Shown in pieces: positions 1 to 8,760 of a stretch of DNA of 32,771 bases. Under the pieces are notes generated by a model. That model ran no database searches. It was not told the DNA's origin and was given only the letters and a program-made list of their open reading frames with translations. Location of the stretch: assembly GCA_947627765.1 (NCBI GenBank), contig CANQXA010000017.1, forward strand, positions 1-32,771, written 5' to 3'. The translations under genes were made by a program, and so were the position numbers. This stretch comes from an uncultured Clostridia bacterium (GTDB lineage: Bacteria > Bacillota > Clostridia > Christensenellales > Borkfalkiaceae). Position 1 is the first letter of the stretch; each line of letters starts with the position of its first letter.

Positions 1-618
1 GTGCAGGAGGTCGGCGTATTCGAGATGACCGAGACGGGGATCCGCGGGGTCTCGGACTATTCCTCCCTCTTCCTCTCCGAGAGCCGCGGGATCGCGGCGG
101 GCGCGGTCGTTACGCCCAGCGAAACGGGCAACCGCTGTATGATGGTGGAGATCCAGACGCTGATGACCAAGACCGCCTACGGGCTCCCCCGCAGGATGTC
201 CCTCGGCGTCGATCTGAACAGGCTCATTGTCCTCATCGCCGTCCTCGAAAAGCGGTGCTCGGTCCCCCTCGGAAACCAAGACGTCTACCTCAACGCGATG
301 GGCGGGATCCGCCTGAACGAACCGAGCGCCGACCTCGCCGTCGCCGCGGCGCTTGCCTCCGCCGAACGGGGGATCGCCGTGGACAAATATACCGCCGTCT
401 TCGGCGAAGTGGGGCTGACGGGGGAGGTGCGCGGCGTGAGCTATGCCGATAAGCGGGTCAACGAATGCCTGAAAATGGGATTCAAACGGGTCCTGCTCCC
501 CTCGAAAAACCTCAAAGCGTGCGAAAAGTACCGCGACAAGATCGAACTCGTGCCCGTCGGCTATCTCTCGCAGATGATCAAGGCGCTGTTCCCTTCGGAA
601 AAATCCGCGCAAAACTGA
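1..618 (+). CDS. radA: DNA repair protein RadA (Sms), C-terminal part, cut by window start
   Basis: The reading frame is open at base 1, so the GTG there is probably an internal valine and not the start. The 205 visible residues match the end of RadA: a linker reading EVGVFEMTE followed by the Lon-protease-like C-terminal domain (SLGVDLNRL, LNAMGGIRLNEPSADLA, FGEVGLTGEVR). Full-length RadA is about 450 residues, so the zinc finger, the RecA-like ATPase and the KNRFG motif lie outside the window. RadA is a branch-migration helicase that processes recombination intermediates with RecA in the cytoplasm. The Lon-like domain acts as a scaffold and lacks protease activity in the family. The gene ends in TGA and is followed at once by a strong terminator, so it is the last gene of its operon. 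Confidence 0.92.
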   Translation: MQEVGVFEMTETGIRGVSDYSSLFLSESRGIAAGAVVTPSETGNRCMMVEIQTLMTKTAYGLPRRMSLGVDLNRLIVLIAVLEKRCSVPLGNQDVYLNAMGGIRLNEPSADLAVAAALASAERGIAVDKYTAVFGEVGLTGEVRGVSYADKRVNECLKMGFKRVLLPSKNLKACEKYRDKIELVPVGYLSQMIKALFPSEKSAQN

Positions 619-639
619 AAAATTTTTCCCGAAATGGAC

Positions 640-669
640 GGGACGGAGCGGCTTCCGTCCCCTTTTTTT
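640..669 (+). terminator. Rho-independent terminator of radA
   Basis: GGGACGGA at 640-647 pairs perfectly with TCCGTCCC at 654-661 around a six-base loop, followed by seven T at 663-669. It lies 21 bases after the radA stop. Confidence 0.88.
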
Positions 670-753
670 CCCGTTTTTGGAGCGGTTTTGAAAATTTATT
701 TCATCAATTTGTACTTTTTAGGGCATTTTTGTAGGATTTTTTTCAATTTCCGC

Positions 754-782
754 TTGTTTTTTTGCGGACGGTTTGCTATAAT
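754..782 (+). promoter_or_regulatory. Sigma-A promoter for the antiporter-MgtC pair
   Basis: TATAAT at 777-782 is a perfect -10 box. TTGTTT at 754-759 is a partial -35 box, with a 17-base spacer. The site lies in an AT-rich gap after the radA terminator. Confidence 0.6.
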
Positions 783-862
783 ACATACACTCTCCCGCGC
801 CCGCGCATACAATGAAGGCGCGGAGGCGGTTCCTCTCCGGAGGGGACCGAAACGGACTTACC

Positions 863-2323
863 ATGTTAGATAAATTTTACGCACATCTCGCGGAGACTTC
901 GACCGTACCCGTTGTCATCATCGCGGTCGCGATCATGCTCCTTGCGGGCTTTTTGGGGACGCGCATCACCAAACTTCTGCGCCTCCCCAACGTCACCGCC
1001 TATATCCTCGTCGGGATCGTACTCGGGCCCTACTGCCTCGACCTGATCCCCGACTATGTCGCCTCGGGCATGGACTTCATCTCCGACATCGCGCTCGCCT
1101 TCATCGCGTTCAGCGTCGGGGAATATTTCCGTTTCTCCGTACTCAAAAAGAACGGCGGGAAGGTGGTCGTGATCACCCTCTTCGAGGCGTTGGGGGCGTC
1201 CGTCCTCGTCTTCATCCTCACCTTTTTTATTTTACATCTCGGGCTGGCGTTTTCGATCATCCTCGCGGCGCTCGCCTCCGCGACCGCGCCCGCCTCGACG
1301 ATGATGACCATCCGCCAAACGGGGGCCCGCGGCGACTTTGTCGATACCCTCTTCTCCGTCGTCGCGCTCGACGACGTCGTCAGCCTCATCGCGTACAGCG
1401 TCGCCGTCTCCGTAGCGCTCGCCTCGCTCGGGGGAGCTTTTTCCGCCGCGGACGTGCTCCTGCCCATCGCGTGGAACCTCATGATGATCGCGGTCGGGAT
1501 CGCATTCGGCTTCCTTTTGAAACTGCTGATGGCAAAACGTTCGACGGACAACCGCCTCATCGTCTCGGTCGCCCTGCTCTTTGCGATGTGCGGGATCGGC
1601 GCCGCGGTGGACGTCTCCCCCCTGCTCGGCTGTATGGCGATGGGGACGGTGTACATCAACATCTCGGGAGACGATAAGCTCTTCAAACAGCTCAACTACT
1701 TCTCGCCGCCCATTCTGCTCCTCTTCTTCGTGAAGTCGGGGATCGGGTTCCGCCTCGACGCGCTGACAAGCTCGGGGGTCGCTTTCGGCGGGATCCCGCT
1801 GATCGCCGTCGGGATCCTCTACTTCTTCGTGCGGGCGTTCGGAAAATACGGCGGCGCCTTCCTCGGCTGTCTCGTCACCAAAAAGCCCAAAAAAGTGCGA
1901 AACTATCTCGGGCTCGCCCTGACCCCGCAGGCGGGCGTTGCGATCGGCCTCGCCGCACTCGGCGCAAGGGTGCTCGGCGGGGAGACGGGAAGTATCCTCG
2001 AGACGATCGTCCTCTCCTCGAGCATTCTCTACGAACTCGTCGGCCCCGCGCTCGCAAAGCTCTCCCTCTATCTCTCGGGATCTTACGGCAAACGTGCGTT
2101 GGAGACGGAAAACGGGGCACCCATGCCCGCGACACACCCCTCGCGGGAGGAGGAAGTCGCTTCGCTGAAAGAGCAGCTGTGCGCCATCCAAAAGGAGCTC
2201 TCCGTAAAGGAATACGCGCGCTCGCCCGAGGAGGAGGCCTTCCTCGAAGCGACCGAAGAAAACACGGAGGAGTTCTCCGTGGGAACGGAATACAACCGGA
2301 AAAAATTCATCAATAAGAGGTAA
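863..2323 (+). CDS. Cation:proton antiporter, CPA2 family
   Basis: A 486-residue membrane protein with about a dozen hydrophobic segments in residues 1-390, of the sodium/hydrogen exchanger fold. Family hallmarks include LPNVTAYILVGIVLGP near the N-terminus, SATAPAS (139-145) and the paired acids ALDD (168-171), which in CPA2 proteins carry protons and cations. The last ~95 residues are hydrophilic and acidic, with a short coiled-coil-like stretch (EEEVASLKEQL). Expected role is Na+ or K+ export against H+ at the inner membrane; the ion cannot be told from sequence. I chose ATG 863, giving MLDKFYAHL. An in-frame ATG at 812 adds 17 charged residues and has no ribosome site. GGAGGGG lies about 17 bases before 863, which is rather far, so the start is less certain than the family. 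The MgtC gene follows after two bases. Confidence 0.85.
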   Translation: MLDKFYAHLAETSTVPVVIIAVAIMLLAGFLGTRITKLLRLPNVTAYILVGIVLGPYCLDLIPDYVASGMDFISDIALAFIAFSVGEYFRFSVLKKNGGKVVVITLFEALGASVLVFILTFFILHLGLAFSIILAALASATAPASTMMTIRQTGARGDFVDTLFSVVALDDVVSLIAYSVAVSVALASLGGAFSAADVLLPIAWNLMMIAVGIAFGFLLKLLMAKRSTDNRLIVSVALLFAMCGIGAAVDVSPLLGCMAMGTVYINISGDDKLFKQLNYFSPPILLLFFVKSGIGFRLDALTSSGVAFGGIPLIAVGILYFFVRAFGKYGGAFLGCLVTKKPKKVRNYLGLALTPQAGVAIGLAALGARVLGGETGSILETIVLSSSILYELVGPALAKLSLYLSGSYGKRALETENGAPMPATHPSREEEVASLKEQLCAIQKELSVKEYARSPEEEAFLEATEENTEEFSVGTEYNRKKFINKR

Positions 2324-2325
2324 CT

Positions 2326-3042
2326 ATGCCCACCGATTTTCTTGCCGATCTGCTCGGAACATGGTCGAGCGAAGTCAATATTGCGTCTACCGCGCTCAAA
2401 ACGGCGCTCGTCATCGTAATGGCGGTCATTCTCGGCTGCGAACGCTCCAAAAACCGCCATGCCGCGGGACTGCGCACCCTCATCGTGCTCTCCATCGGCT
2501 CGATGTTCGCGGGGATCGGAGACATCTATTTCATCACCGTCCACCAAGTGCGGTTCCCCTTCCTCTCCGCCGCCGTCTTCATCGGGATCTCCGTCATCAC
2601 CGCGAATACGATCATCTACTCCTCCAAAAACCAGATCATGGGGCTGACGACCTCGGTCGGGATGTGGACGATGTCGATCCTCTCCGCGATCCTCGGCTTC
2701 GGGCTCTACACCGCCGCGCTCATCGGATTTGTCGCCCTGATGATCGGGCTCCTCGGATTCTCCAAGATGGAGACGTATATCAAAAACAAGTCCAACCACT
2801 TCGAGATCCACCTCGAACTCAAATCGAGGAGCAGTTTGCAGGACTTCATCGCGACGGCGCGGGAATTCGGGCTCACCATCGACAACCTCGAACTCAACCC
2901 CGCTTACGCCAACTCCGGGCTCAGCGTGTACACCGTGAAATTCACCATCGTGAGCAAGGAACTCCGCAAAAAGAGCCACAGCGACATCATCGAAGCGCTC
3001 TCCGTGCTCGACTGCGTGTATTACGTCGAAAAGCTCGGCTGA
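2326..3042 (+). CDS. MgtC/SapB family membrane protein
   Basis: This protein has 238 residues. The N-terminal half has four or five membrane segments and the MgtC signature (GCERSKNRHAAGLRT, residues ~38-52). The C-terminal ~90 residues form a soluble ACT-like domain. MgtC proteins modulate membrane energetics, for example F-ATPase or potassium homeostasis under low Mg2+ or acid stress; the exact role here is unknown. The start lies two bases after the antiporter stop, and its ribosome site AGAGG overlaps the end of that gene, so the two are co-transcribed. The pairing with a cation:proton antiporter points to ion or pH homeostasis. A strong terminator follows. Confidence 0.82.
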   Translation: MPTDFLADLLGTWSSEVNIASTALKTALVIVMAVILGCERSKNRHAAGLRTLIVLSIGSMFAGIGDIYFITVHQVRFPFLSAAVFIGISVITANTIIYSSKNQIMGLTTSVGMWTMSILSAILGFGLYTAALIGFVALMIGLLGFSKMETYIKNKSNHFEIHLELKSRSSLQDFIATAREFGLTIDNLELNPAYANSGLSVYTVKFTIVSKELRKKSHSDIIEALSVLDCVYYVEKLG

Positions 3043-3077
3043 CAACGCCCCGAAATGCGCCAACATAAGCGGCGTAC

Positions 3078-3120
3078 AAAAGGCGCCCCCCGAAAGAGAT
3101 CTTTCGGGGGGCGCCTTTTT
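3078..3120. terminator. Bidirectional terminator between MgtC gene and alcohol dehydrogenase
   Basis: A very strong hairpin has arms at 3078-3096 and 3101-3119, a four-base loop and flanking A and T runs. Because of the AAAA on the left and TTTTT on the right it can end both the rightward MgtC operon and the leftward rny-dut-trmB-dehydrogenase operon. Confidence 0.9.
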
Positions 3121-3129
3121 GAAAAACTC

Positions 3130-4245
3130 TCAGCGGAACGACCGCAAAAAGATCCTCCGCACCTCTTGCTCCGTCGGTTCGTACGCCGATTTCGCAATGT
3201 TCTTATTCTGCATGGCACGCACGGAATATTCCTCAAGTTTTGAGAGCGGGATGTCCTCCCGCTTGCCGAGGAGACGGGCGAGCGTTTCGGCAATTTGTTC
3301 TACGTTCTCCCCGCAGGCGGCGACGATCTTCGATACCGCGGAGGCCTTCTTTTCCTCCGCAAGCCGAAGCGTCTCGCCGAGGAGAAGCCCGTTGGCGCGG
3401 CCGTGGCCGATCCCGTAATCGTAGGTCAAGAAGTACCCCATGCCGTGGACTGCCGTCGTCCCTGTCTGTGCGATCGCCATTCCCGCGAGCATGGAGCCGT
3501 ACAACAAGCCGTCCCGCTCTTCGTCGGTCAACGCCCCCGCCGTGCGCTTCAAAAGAGGATAAAAGCCGCGAAGACATTCCTCGGCGATGGCTTCGGAAAG
3601 GGGGAAAGCGTTCTTGGAGAGCAGGCTCTCCGCCGCATGGGAAAATGCGTCGATCGCGGTATTTACCGTAATATTTGGCGGAAGCGAACGGGTGTATTTC
3701 CCGTCTAAAAAGGCGAGCTTCGGAAAGAGCGCGGACGAGGAGATGCTCGTCTTGGTGCGCAGGCGGTCGTTGGTCAGAATGGAATAGGGTGTGACCTCGC
3801 TTCCCGTCCCCGCCGTCGTGGGAATGTGCGCCATGGGAAGCGCCGCGCCGCCGTATCCGCCCGCAAAGATCTCTTCGTCCGTCCGCTTTTCGACGGCGAG
3901 AATGGCGATCGCTTTCGCCGCGTCCATCGGGGAGCCGCCGCCCACCGCGACGAGAAAATCCGCGCCCTCCCGCCTGAGACAGGCGATCCCTTCGCGGACG
4001 CAGGCGACCGTCGGATTGGGCGTCACGCGGTCGAACAGGGCATAGGTCTGCCCGTTTGCATGGAGCGCCGCAATGAGATCGGCAAGAGAGCCGTTGGTCT
4101 TCGAAGAGCGCCCCGTGACGATGAGAGCCCGCCCGCCGAGCGCCTTCAACCTCTCCCCGTAGCGGCATACGCAATCCCTTCCGAAGAGGACGGTCGTGGG
4201 CATGGTATAGGCGAACGCCGTCTCCCCGTTCCTTTCGCGGCTCAT
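3130..4245 (-). CDS. Iron-containing alcohol dehydrogenase
   Basis: A 371-residue member of the group III (Fe-type) alcohol dehydrogenase family, which interconverts alcohols and aldehydes or ketones with NAD(P). The nucleotide-binding GGGS (102-105) and TTAGTGSE (143-150) are present. All four metal ligands expected from the family are visible: Asp199 and His203 in TAIDAFSHAAE, His267 in TAVHGMG and His281 in IGHGRAN. It is cytoplasmic and the substrate cannot be predicted. The start is ATG 4245, which overlaps the trmB stop as ATGA. A longer frame up to 4383 would add 46 residues read inside trmB and is not credible. It is the last gene of the rny-dut-trmB operon and has no obvious functional link to its neighbours. 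Confidence 0.88.
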   Translation of the reverse strand: MSRERNGETAFAYTMPTTVLFGRDCVCRYGERLKALGGRALIVTGRSSKTNGSLADLIAALHANGQTYALFDRVTPNPTVACVREGIACLRREGADFLVAVGGGSPMDAAKAIAILAVEKRTDEEIFAGGYGGAALPMAHIPTTAGTGSEVTPYSILTNDRLRTKTSISSSALFPKLAFLDGKYTRSLPPNITVNTAIDAFSHAAESLLSKNAFPLSEAIAEECLRGFYPLLKRTAGALTDEERDGLLYGSMLAGMAIAQTGTTAVHGMGYFLTYDYGIGHGRANGLLLGETLRLAEEKKASAVSKIVAACGENVEQIAETLARLLGKREDIPLSKLEEYSVRAMQNKNIAKSAYEPTEQEVRRIFLRSFR

Positions 4246-4922
4246 TGTCTCACCCTCGCCACGGCGCGGTAGATCGGAAGTCCCTTGGCGGAAAAGTTCG
4301 CTTCGTACTCCGTTACGATGTTCTCCGCCGCCCATTCGCTGTGATGAAGATCCCGCGTGACGTCCTCCACCGCAAACCCGCACGCCTCATACTGCGCGAG
4401 CGAATCGTCGAAGAAGAACTCGCTGTCCGTCTTTTGTTCGATCCTCCCGTCCGCCGTGAGAAGGTCTCGGTAAATGGCGAGAAAGCGGGGCGACGTCAGA
4501 CGCTGGCGGGCGTGCGTGCTCCCCGGGAGCGGCGTGGAAAAGTTGAGGTAAACGGCCTCCACGCTGTGGGGCGGGAGATAGCAGGGCAGGATCTCGGCGG
4601 GGATATTGAGGAAGCGGACGTTGGGGATCCCCTCCGCGAGGACCCGCTCCATCGCCGTCAGAATGACGTTGGTACAAATCTCGACCGCGAGAAAATTGAC
4701 GTTTGCAAAGCGGCGCGCCTTCTCTGCGATAAAGGCGCCGTTTCCGCACCCCACCTCGAGTTCTACGGGATTTTCGTTGCCGAAAATCTGAGGTAAGTCG
4801 AGGAGCGCACGGTAATTCTCCGCCGCCTCTTTGAGGTTGTCCATGGGTCTGCCGCGCGCGAGCAAGACGGGCGCGCACCGTTCCATCCGCGGCTCCAAAT
4901 GCCGCTTTTTCCGCATCCGCAT
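4242..4922 (-). CDS. trmB: tRNA (guanine-N7-)-methyltransferase TrmB
   Basis: A 226-residue enzyme that methylates G46 of tRNA using S-adenosylmethionine. Visible are the SAM-binding motif EVGCGNGAF (56-64), the acid after it (AVEI, Glu81), LTSPRFL (142-148) and the C-terminal T-E-Y-E region (VTEYEANF). Length fits the family. The N-terminus (MRMRKKRHLEPR) is typical of Bacillota TrmB, and GGGAGG lies about 8 bases upstream of ATG 4922. One motif is unusual: the normally near-invariant LNFSDPWP reads LNFSTPLP (126-133), so the conserved Asp and Trp are replaced by Thr and Leu. It lies 13 bases after dut and overlaps the dehydrogenase start. Confidence 0.88.
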   Translation of the reverse strand: MRMRKKRHLEPRMERCAPVLLARGRPMDNLKEAAENYRALLDLPQIFGNENPVELEVGCGNGAFIAEKARRFANVNFLAVEICTNVILTAMERVLAEGIPNVRFLNIPAEILPCYLPPHSVEAVYLNFSTPLPGSTHARQRLTSPRFLAIYRDLLTADGRIEQKTDSEFFFDDSLAQYEACGFAVEDVTRDLHHSEWAAENIVTEYEANFSAKGLPIYRAVARVRQ

Positions 4923-4935
4923 TCCTGCCTCCCGC

Positions 4936-5367
4936 TCAGTTGTTCCCTGTGGAACCGAATCCGCCGACGCCGCGCACGGTCTCGGAGAGCTCGGATGTCT
5001 CTTCGAACTCCGCCGTATAATATGGAACGACGACGAGCTGGGCGATCCTGTCCCCCGCGCAAACTTCCCTCTGTATCCTCCCGTGGTTGTGGAGGGCGAC
5101 GATGATCTCGCCGCGGTAATCGCAGTCGATGACCCCCACCTTGTTGGCGGGAGCGAGGCCTTGCTTGCAGGCGAGCCCGCTTCTGGCGAAGACGAGCCCC
5201 ACCGTCCCCGCGGGAAGTTCTACGGCGATCCCCGTGCGGATCATTCTCGTCTCCCCGGCGGGAATGGTCTCCCCGCAGAGGGCGTAGAGGTCTGCACCGG
5301 CGGCAAACCCGGAGCCGTAACGGGGCAGTTTCGCGCCGCTTTCGGTTTTCTTGACTTTCACTTTCAT
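4936..5367 (-). CDS. dut: Deoxyuridine 5'-triphosphate nucleotidohydrolase (dUTPase)
   Basis: This 143-residue trimeric dUTPase hydrolyses dUTP to dUMP and pyrophosphate, keeping uracil out of DNA and supplying dUMP for thymidylate synthesis. All five family motifs are intact: AGADLYA (23-29), ARSGLA (61-66), GVIDCDYRGE (78-87, with the catalytic Asp81 and the Tyr84 that selects against ribose), GDRIAQL (105-111) and the mobile C-terminal RGVGGFGSTG (132-141). The ribosome site GGAGAGG precedes ATG 5367. It sits between rny and trmB on the same strand, with 57 bases to rny. Confidence 0.95.
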   Translation of the reverse strand: MKVKVKKTESGAKLPRYGSGFAAGADLYALCGETIPAGETRMIRTGIAVELPAGTVGLVFARSGLACKQGLAPANKVGVIDCDYRGEIIVALHNHGRIQREVCAGDRIAQLVVVPYYTAEFEETSELSETVRGVGGFGSTGNN

Positions 5368-5388
5368 ACTTTCCTCTCCGTAGAGAAG

Positions 5389-5406
5389 CGCCCGTCCAAA
5401 CGGGCG
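5389..5406 (-). other. Hairpin between rny and dut
   Basis: CGCCCGT (5389-5395) pairs with ACGGGCG (5400-5406) around a four-base loop. No T-run follows on the minus strand, so it looks more like an mRNA-processing or stability hairpin than a full terminator. Confidence 0.4.
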
Positions 5407-5424
5407 GGCGCCGAAATCTTTTGT

Positions 5425-7053
5425 TTACTTTGCGTATTCCACACTGCGGAACTCGCGGATCACGTTGACCTTGATCTGCCCGGGATATTCGAGCTCGCTC
5501 TCGATCTTCTTGGCGATGTCCTTGGCGAGGAAGATCGCCTTGGCGTCGTCGATCTGCTCGGGCTTGACGATGACGCGGACCTCTCTGCCCGCCTGTATCG
5601 CATAGCTCTTGTCCACGCCGTGGAAACTGCCCGCGATCTCCTCGAGCTTTTCGAGACGCTTGACGTAGCCCGAACCCGTCTCCCTTCTCGCACCGGGACG
5701 CGCGCCCGAAATGGCGTCCGCCGCCTGTACGAGAACTGCCTCGATCGTCTTGGGCTCTACGTCGCCGTGGTGCGCCATGATCGCGTTGACGATCATCGCA
5801 TTTTCCTTATACTTTTTGGCGATGTCGGCGCCGAGCTGGATATGGGTGCCCTCCTGCTCGTGGTCCACCGCCTTGCCGATGTCGTGCAGAAGCCCTGCGC
5901 GCTTGGCGAAGTTGACGTCCAACCCGAGCTCCTGCGCCATGAGGCCCGCAAGCTGGGCGACCTCGATGGAGTGACGGTAGACGTTCTGCCCGTAGCTCGT
6001 TCTGAATTTCAGCCTGCCGATGAGCTTGATGATCTCGGGATGGAGCCCGAAGATGCCCACCTCGAACATCGCGTTCTCGCCCGCCGCCTTGATCTGCTGT
6101 TCGAGCTCTTTGGTCACCTTCTCCACCGTCTCCTCGATGCGGGCGGGATGGATCCGTCCGTCGGAGATGAGTTTTTCGAGGGTGAGACGCGCGATCTCGC
6201 GGCGGACAGGGTCGAACCCCGAGAGGATGACGACTTCGGGCGTATCGTCGATGATGAGCTCGATGCCCGTCGCGTTCTCGATGGCGCGGATGTTCCTGCC
6301 TTCCCGCCCGATGATCCGCGCCTTCATGTCGTCGTTGGGAAGAGGGACGACGGAGACCGTAGACTCCGAGGCATGGTCGGCGGCACAGCGCTGGATGGCG
6401 AGGGAGATGATGTTCTTCGCGTTGATATCCGCCTCGTCTTTCGCCTGCTGTTCCATATTTCTCACCTGTACGGCAAGGTCGCGGCGGGTCTCGTCGAGGA
6501 TCTCCTCGGTGAGCTGTTTCTTCGCTTCCTCCTTGGTGAGCTGGGCGATGCGCTCGAGCTCGGCGGTCATGAGTTCCTGCTGGTGGGAGACTTGCTCCTG
6601 CGCCTTGCGGACCTCCTCCGTCTTCCGCTCGAGATTCTTCTTCTGGTCTTCGAGGGACTGCTCTTTGCGGGAGATCTCCGTCTCGCGCTTTTCAAGCTGG
6701 TCCTCCTGACGGGAGAGACGCGCCTCTACACGCTGCTGTTCGGCGCGCTTTTCCTTCATCTCCTGATCGAACTCGTTGCGTCTCTTAAGATCCTGCTCCT
6801 TCGACTCTAAAATTGCTTCCTTTTTTAACTGCTTACACTCCGCTTCCGCGCTCTTCAGCATTTCTTCCACGCGTTGCGAAGTTTCATCGAGTTTTTGTTC
6901 CGACTTCTTCTTGGAAACCTTTTCGAGATGCCGTTTCGTCAACATCCAAGCCGCGACCGTTGCCGCGGCGCCGAGGACGAATATGGCGACGATCAGACCG
7001 ATCGCAAGACCGGACATCGTCTCCGCAAGGAGCAGGCTGAAAATGTTGTTCAT
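5425..7053 (-). CDS. rny: Ribonuclease Y
   Basis: A 542-residue membrane-anchored endoribonuclease that starts decay of many mRNAs in Bacillota. In order: one N-terminal membrane helix (about 13-37), a long Gln/Glu/Lys-rich coiled coil (about 45-210), a KH RNA-binding domain with GREGRN (249-254), and an HD domain with metal-binding His361 and the HD pair His390-Asp391 ([12 protein letters not shown]). Length is normal for the family (about 520). It is the first gene of the rny-dut-trmB-dehydrogenase run and has its own promoter upstream. Confidence 0.96.
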   Translation of the reverse strand: MNNIFSLLLAETMSGLAIGLIVAIFVLGAAATVAAWMLTKRHLEKVSKKKSEQKLDETSQRVEEMLKSAEAECKQLKKEAILESKEQDLKRRNEFDQEMKEKRAEQQRVEARLSRQEDQLEKRETEISRKEQSLEDQKKNLERKTEEVRKAQEQVSHQQELMTAELERIAQLTKEEAKKQLTEEILDETRRDLAVQVRNMEQQAKDEADINAKNIISLAIQRCAADHASESTVSVVPLPNDDMKARIIGREGRNIRAIENATGIELIIDDTPEVVILSGFDPVRREIARLTLEKLISDGRIHPARIEETVEKVTKELEQQIKAAGENAMFEVGIFGLHPEIIKLIGRLKFRTSYGQNVYRHSIEVAQLAGLMAQELGLDVNFAKRAGLLHDIGKAVDHEQEGTHIQLGADIAKKYKENAMIVNAIMAHHGDVEPKTIEAVLVQAADAISGARPGARRETGSGYVKRLEKLEEIAGSFHGVDKSYAIQAGREVRVIVKPEQIDDAKAIFLAKDIAKKIESELEYPGQIKVNVIREFRSVEYAK

Positions 7054-7136
7054 CTTAGCCTCCTTCTCGGTTGATTTTTTCCGACGCTATCCGAATGTTA
7101 CCCGTTTTGGGGCATACTTCGGCATTGTCGCTATCT

Positions 7137-7165
7137 ATTATACTATATCTTGCCCCGGAAAGCAA
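7137..7165 (-). promoter_or_regulatory. Sigma-A promoter of rny
   Basis: On the minus strand TTGCTT (7160-7165) and TATAAT (7137-7142) are separated by 17 bases. The start would be near 7130, giving a leader of about 77 bases. The tRNA-Ala promoter in this window uses the same TTGCTT/TATAAT pair. Confidence 0.72.
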
Positions 7166-7310
7166 TGAAATTCAGAAGTTTTTCCGAAGTTTTTTTTCGG
7201 AAAGCCGTTTTGCGAACGCTTGACGGAAAAGCCCGTTCGTGCTATCATGGTTGGTTGTCGCGGCCGTACAAAAAATCTCGGGAACACCCCCGCTTTTTCA
7301 TTGAAAAGTA

Positions 7311-7339
7311 TTGACATTTTGTCCCGGCCACGGTAAAAT
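7311..7339 (+). promoter_or_regulatory. Sigma-A promoter of the ArsB-like transporter
   Basis: TTGACA (7311-7316) and TAAAAT (7334-7339) are separated by 17 bases, with the predicted start near 7346. The leader is only about 10 bases, just holding the ribosome site GAGGAG (7346-7351). Confidence 0.8.
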
Positions 7340-7356
7340 TATCATGAGGAGAATGC

Positions 7357-8700
7357 GTGGCCGCTTCGCCTGCGGGCGGGGCGGTCTCCCCCAAAAAGCA
7401 TATGCTCGTCTCCGTGCTTCTGCTGTGCGCGGTCTGCCTTCTTCTGATCGCCTCGATCCTCTTCTTTCCCCGCCTGAAATTGGGCAAGATCACCCTTTCG
7501 ACCTATTGGATCGTCGCGCTCTTCGGCGCCGCCCTGTTCCTTGCGACGGGGCAGACGGACGTCGTCACCGTCTTCCGTGCGCTCACGGCGGACAATGCGG
7601 TCAACCCGCTGAAAATTCTCGTCCTGTTCCTCTCGATGACGGTCCTCTCCGTCTTTTTGGACGAACTCGGCTTCTTCCGCGCGCTCGCGTCCTTCGCCCT
7701 GCGCCATGCGCACAAGGGGCAGACGCGCCTCTTTTTCTCGCTCTATCTCACCGTCTCCGTGCTCACGGTGTTTACTTCCAACGACATTATCGTCCTCTCC
7801 TTTACGCCCTTCATCTGCTATTTCGCGCGGAAGGCGAAGGTGCGCGCCCTCCCCTATCTTGCGGCGGAATTCGTCGCCGCCAACACTTGGAGCATGGCGC
7901 TCATCATCGGAAATCCGACCAATATCTACCTCGCGACGGCGTACGGCGTGGACTTTGTAGAATACCTCAAAGTGACGGCTTTACCCACCCTGTCCGCGGG
8001 CATGGTAGCCCTCTTTGCGCTCTTACTCCTCTTCCGCAAGCAATTAAAAGAGCCCCTCGGCGGCAGTGCGGAGCGGGTAAAAACCGAAGATAAGCCGCTC
8101 CTTGCGGTCGGCGTCGTCCATCTTGCCGCGGCGACCGTGCTTCTCGCCCTCTCCTCCTATCTCGGCTTCGAGATGTGGTACGTTGCGCTCGCCTGTGCGG
8201 GCAGTCTTGCCGTCGTCTCCCTCGCCGTCTCGCTGGTGCGAAAGAAAAAGCCGTCTGCGCTGATCGGTGCGGTCAAACGCGCCCCCTATCCCCTCGTTCC
8301 CTTCATGCTCTCGATGTTCGTCATGATCGTGGGGCTCGAAGAGCACGGGTTCACCGGGAGGGTCGCCGCCCTCTTCGGGGAACAGCTCCCCATCCTCAAA
8401 TACGGCGCCGCCTCTTTTTGCGCCTCCAATCTCATCAACAACATTCCGATGAGCGTGCTCTTCTCCTCCATCATCGCGAACGCCGGCGGCGCCGCTCTGC
8501 CCGCCATGTATGCGACGGTGGTCGGCTCCAACCTCGGCGCTTTCTTTACGCCCATCGGGGCGCTCGCGGGCATCATGTTCGGGAAGATCGTCACCGAACA
8601 CGGCGAATCGTTCGGATACCTGCAATTTTTGAAGATGGGCGTTTTCGTCGCGATCCCCGCGCTCGCCGCGGCGCTCGGCGTTCTCGCGCTCATCGTTTAG
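7357..8700 (+). CDS. ArsB/NhaD-type membrane transporter (ion transporter superfamily)
   Basis: A 447-residue protein with 10-12 hydrophobic segments. It shows the inverted-repeat hallmarks of the ArsB/CitM/NhaD ion transporter superfamily: IIGNPTN in the first half, and NNIPMSVLF plus GSNLGAFFTPIGALAG in the second. The latter resembles the conserved G-x-L-x-P-x-G-S-L-A stretch of arsenite exporters. It may export arsenite or act as a Na+/H+ or anion transporter; no arsR or arsC lies nearby to settle this. The start is GTG 7357 with GAGGAG five bases upstream; ATG codons at 7344 and 7353 are out of frame. It has its own promoter and stands 60 bases before the ABC ATPase. Confidence 0.82.
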   Translation: MAASPAGGAVSPKKHMLVSVLLLCAVCLLLIASILFFPRLKLGKITLSTYWIVALFGAALFLATGQTDVVTVFRALTADNAVNPLKILVLFLSMTVLSVFLDELGFFRALASFALRHAHKGQTRLFFSLYLTVSVLTVFTSNDIIVLSFTPFICYFARKAKVRALPYLAAEFVAANTWSMALIIGNPTNIYLATAYGVDFVEYLKVTALPTLSAGMVALFALLLLFRKQLKEPLGGSAERVKTEDKPLLAVGVVHLAAATVLLALSSYLGFEMWYVALACAGSLAVVSLAVSLVRKKKPSALIGAVKRAPYPLVPFMLSMFVMIVGLEEHGFTGRVAALFGEQLPILKYGAASFCASNLINNIPMSVLFSSIIANAGGAALPAMYATVVGSNLGAFFTPIGALAGIMFGKIVTEHGESFGYLQFLKMGVFVAIPALAAALGVLALIV

Positions 8701-8760
8701 ACGTCATTGCGGCATACCATGTCCGCAAAGTACCGCATAAAATCCATTCGGGGGGATAGT

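Noticed and set aside
4246-4383. A 46-codon N-terminal extension of the alcohol dehydrogenase
   Set aside because: It lies inside trmB; the ATGA overlap at 4242-4245 gives the natural start.
4831-6810. A 659-codon rightward open frame over dut and rny
   Set aside because: It is antisense to two clearly conserved genes and its translation is an Asp/Leu/Arg-rich shadow.
8707-8743. A promoter (TTGCGG / TAAAAT) directly before the ABC ATPase
   Set aside because: The spacer would be 25 bases, too long for sigma-A.
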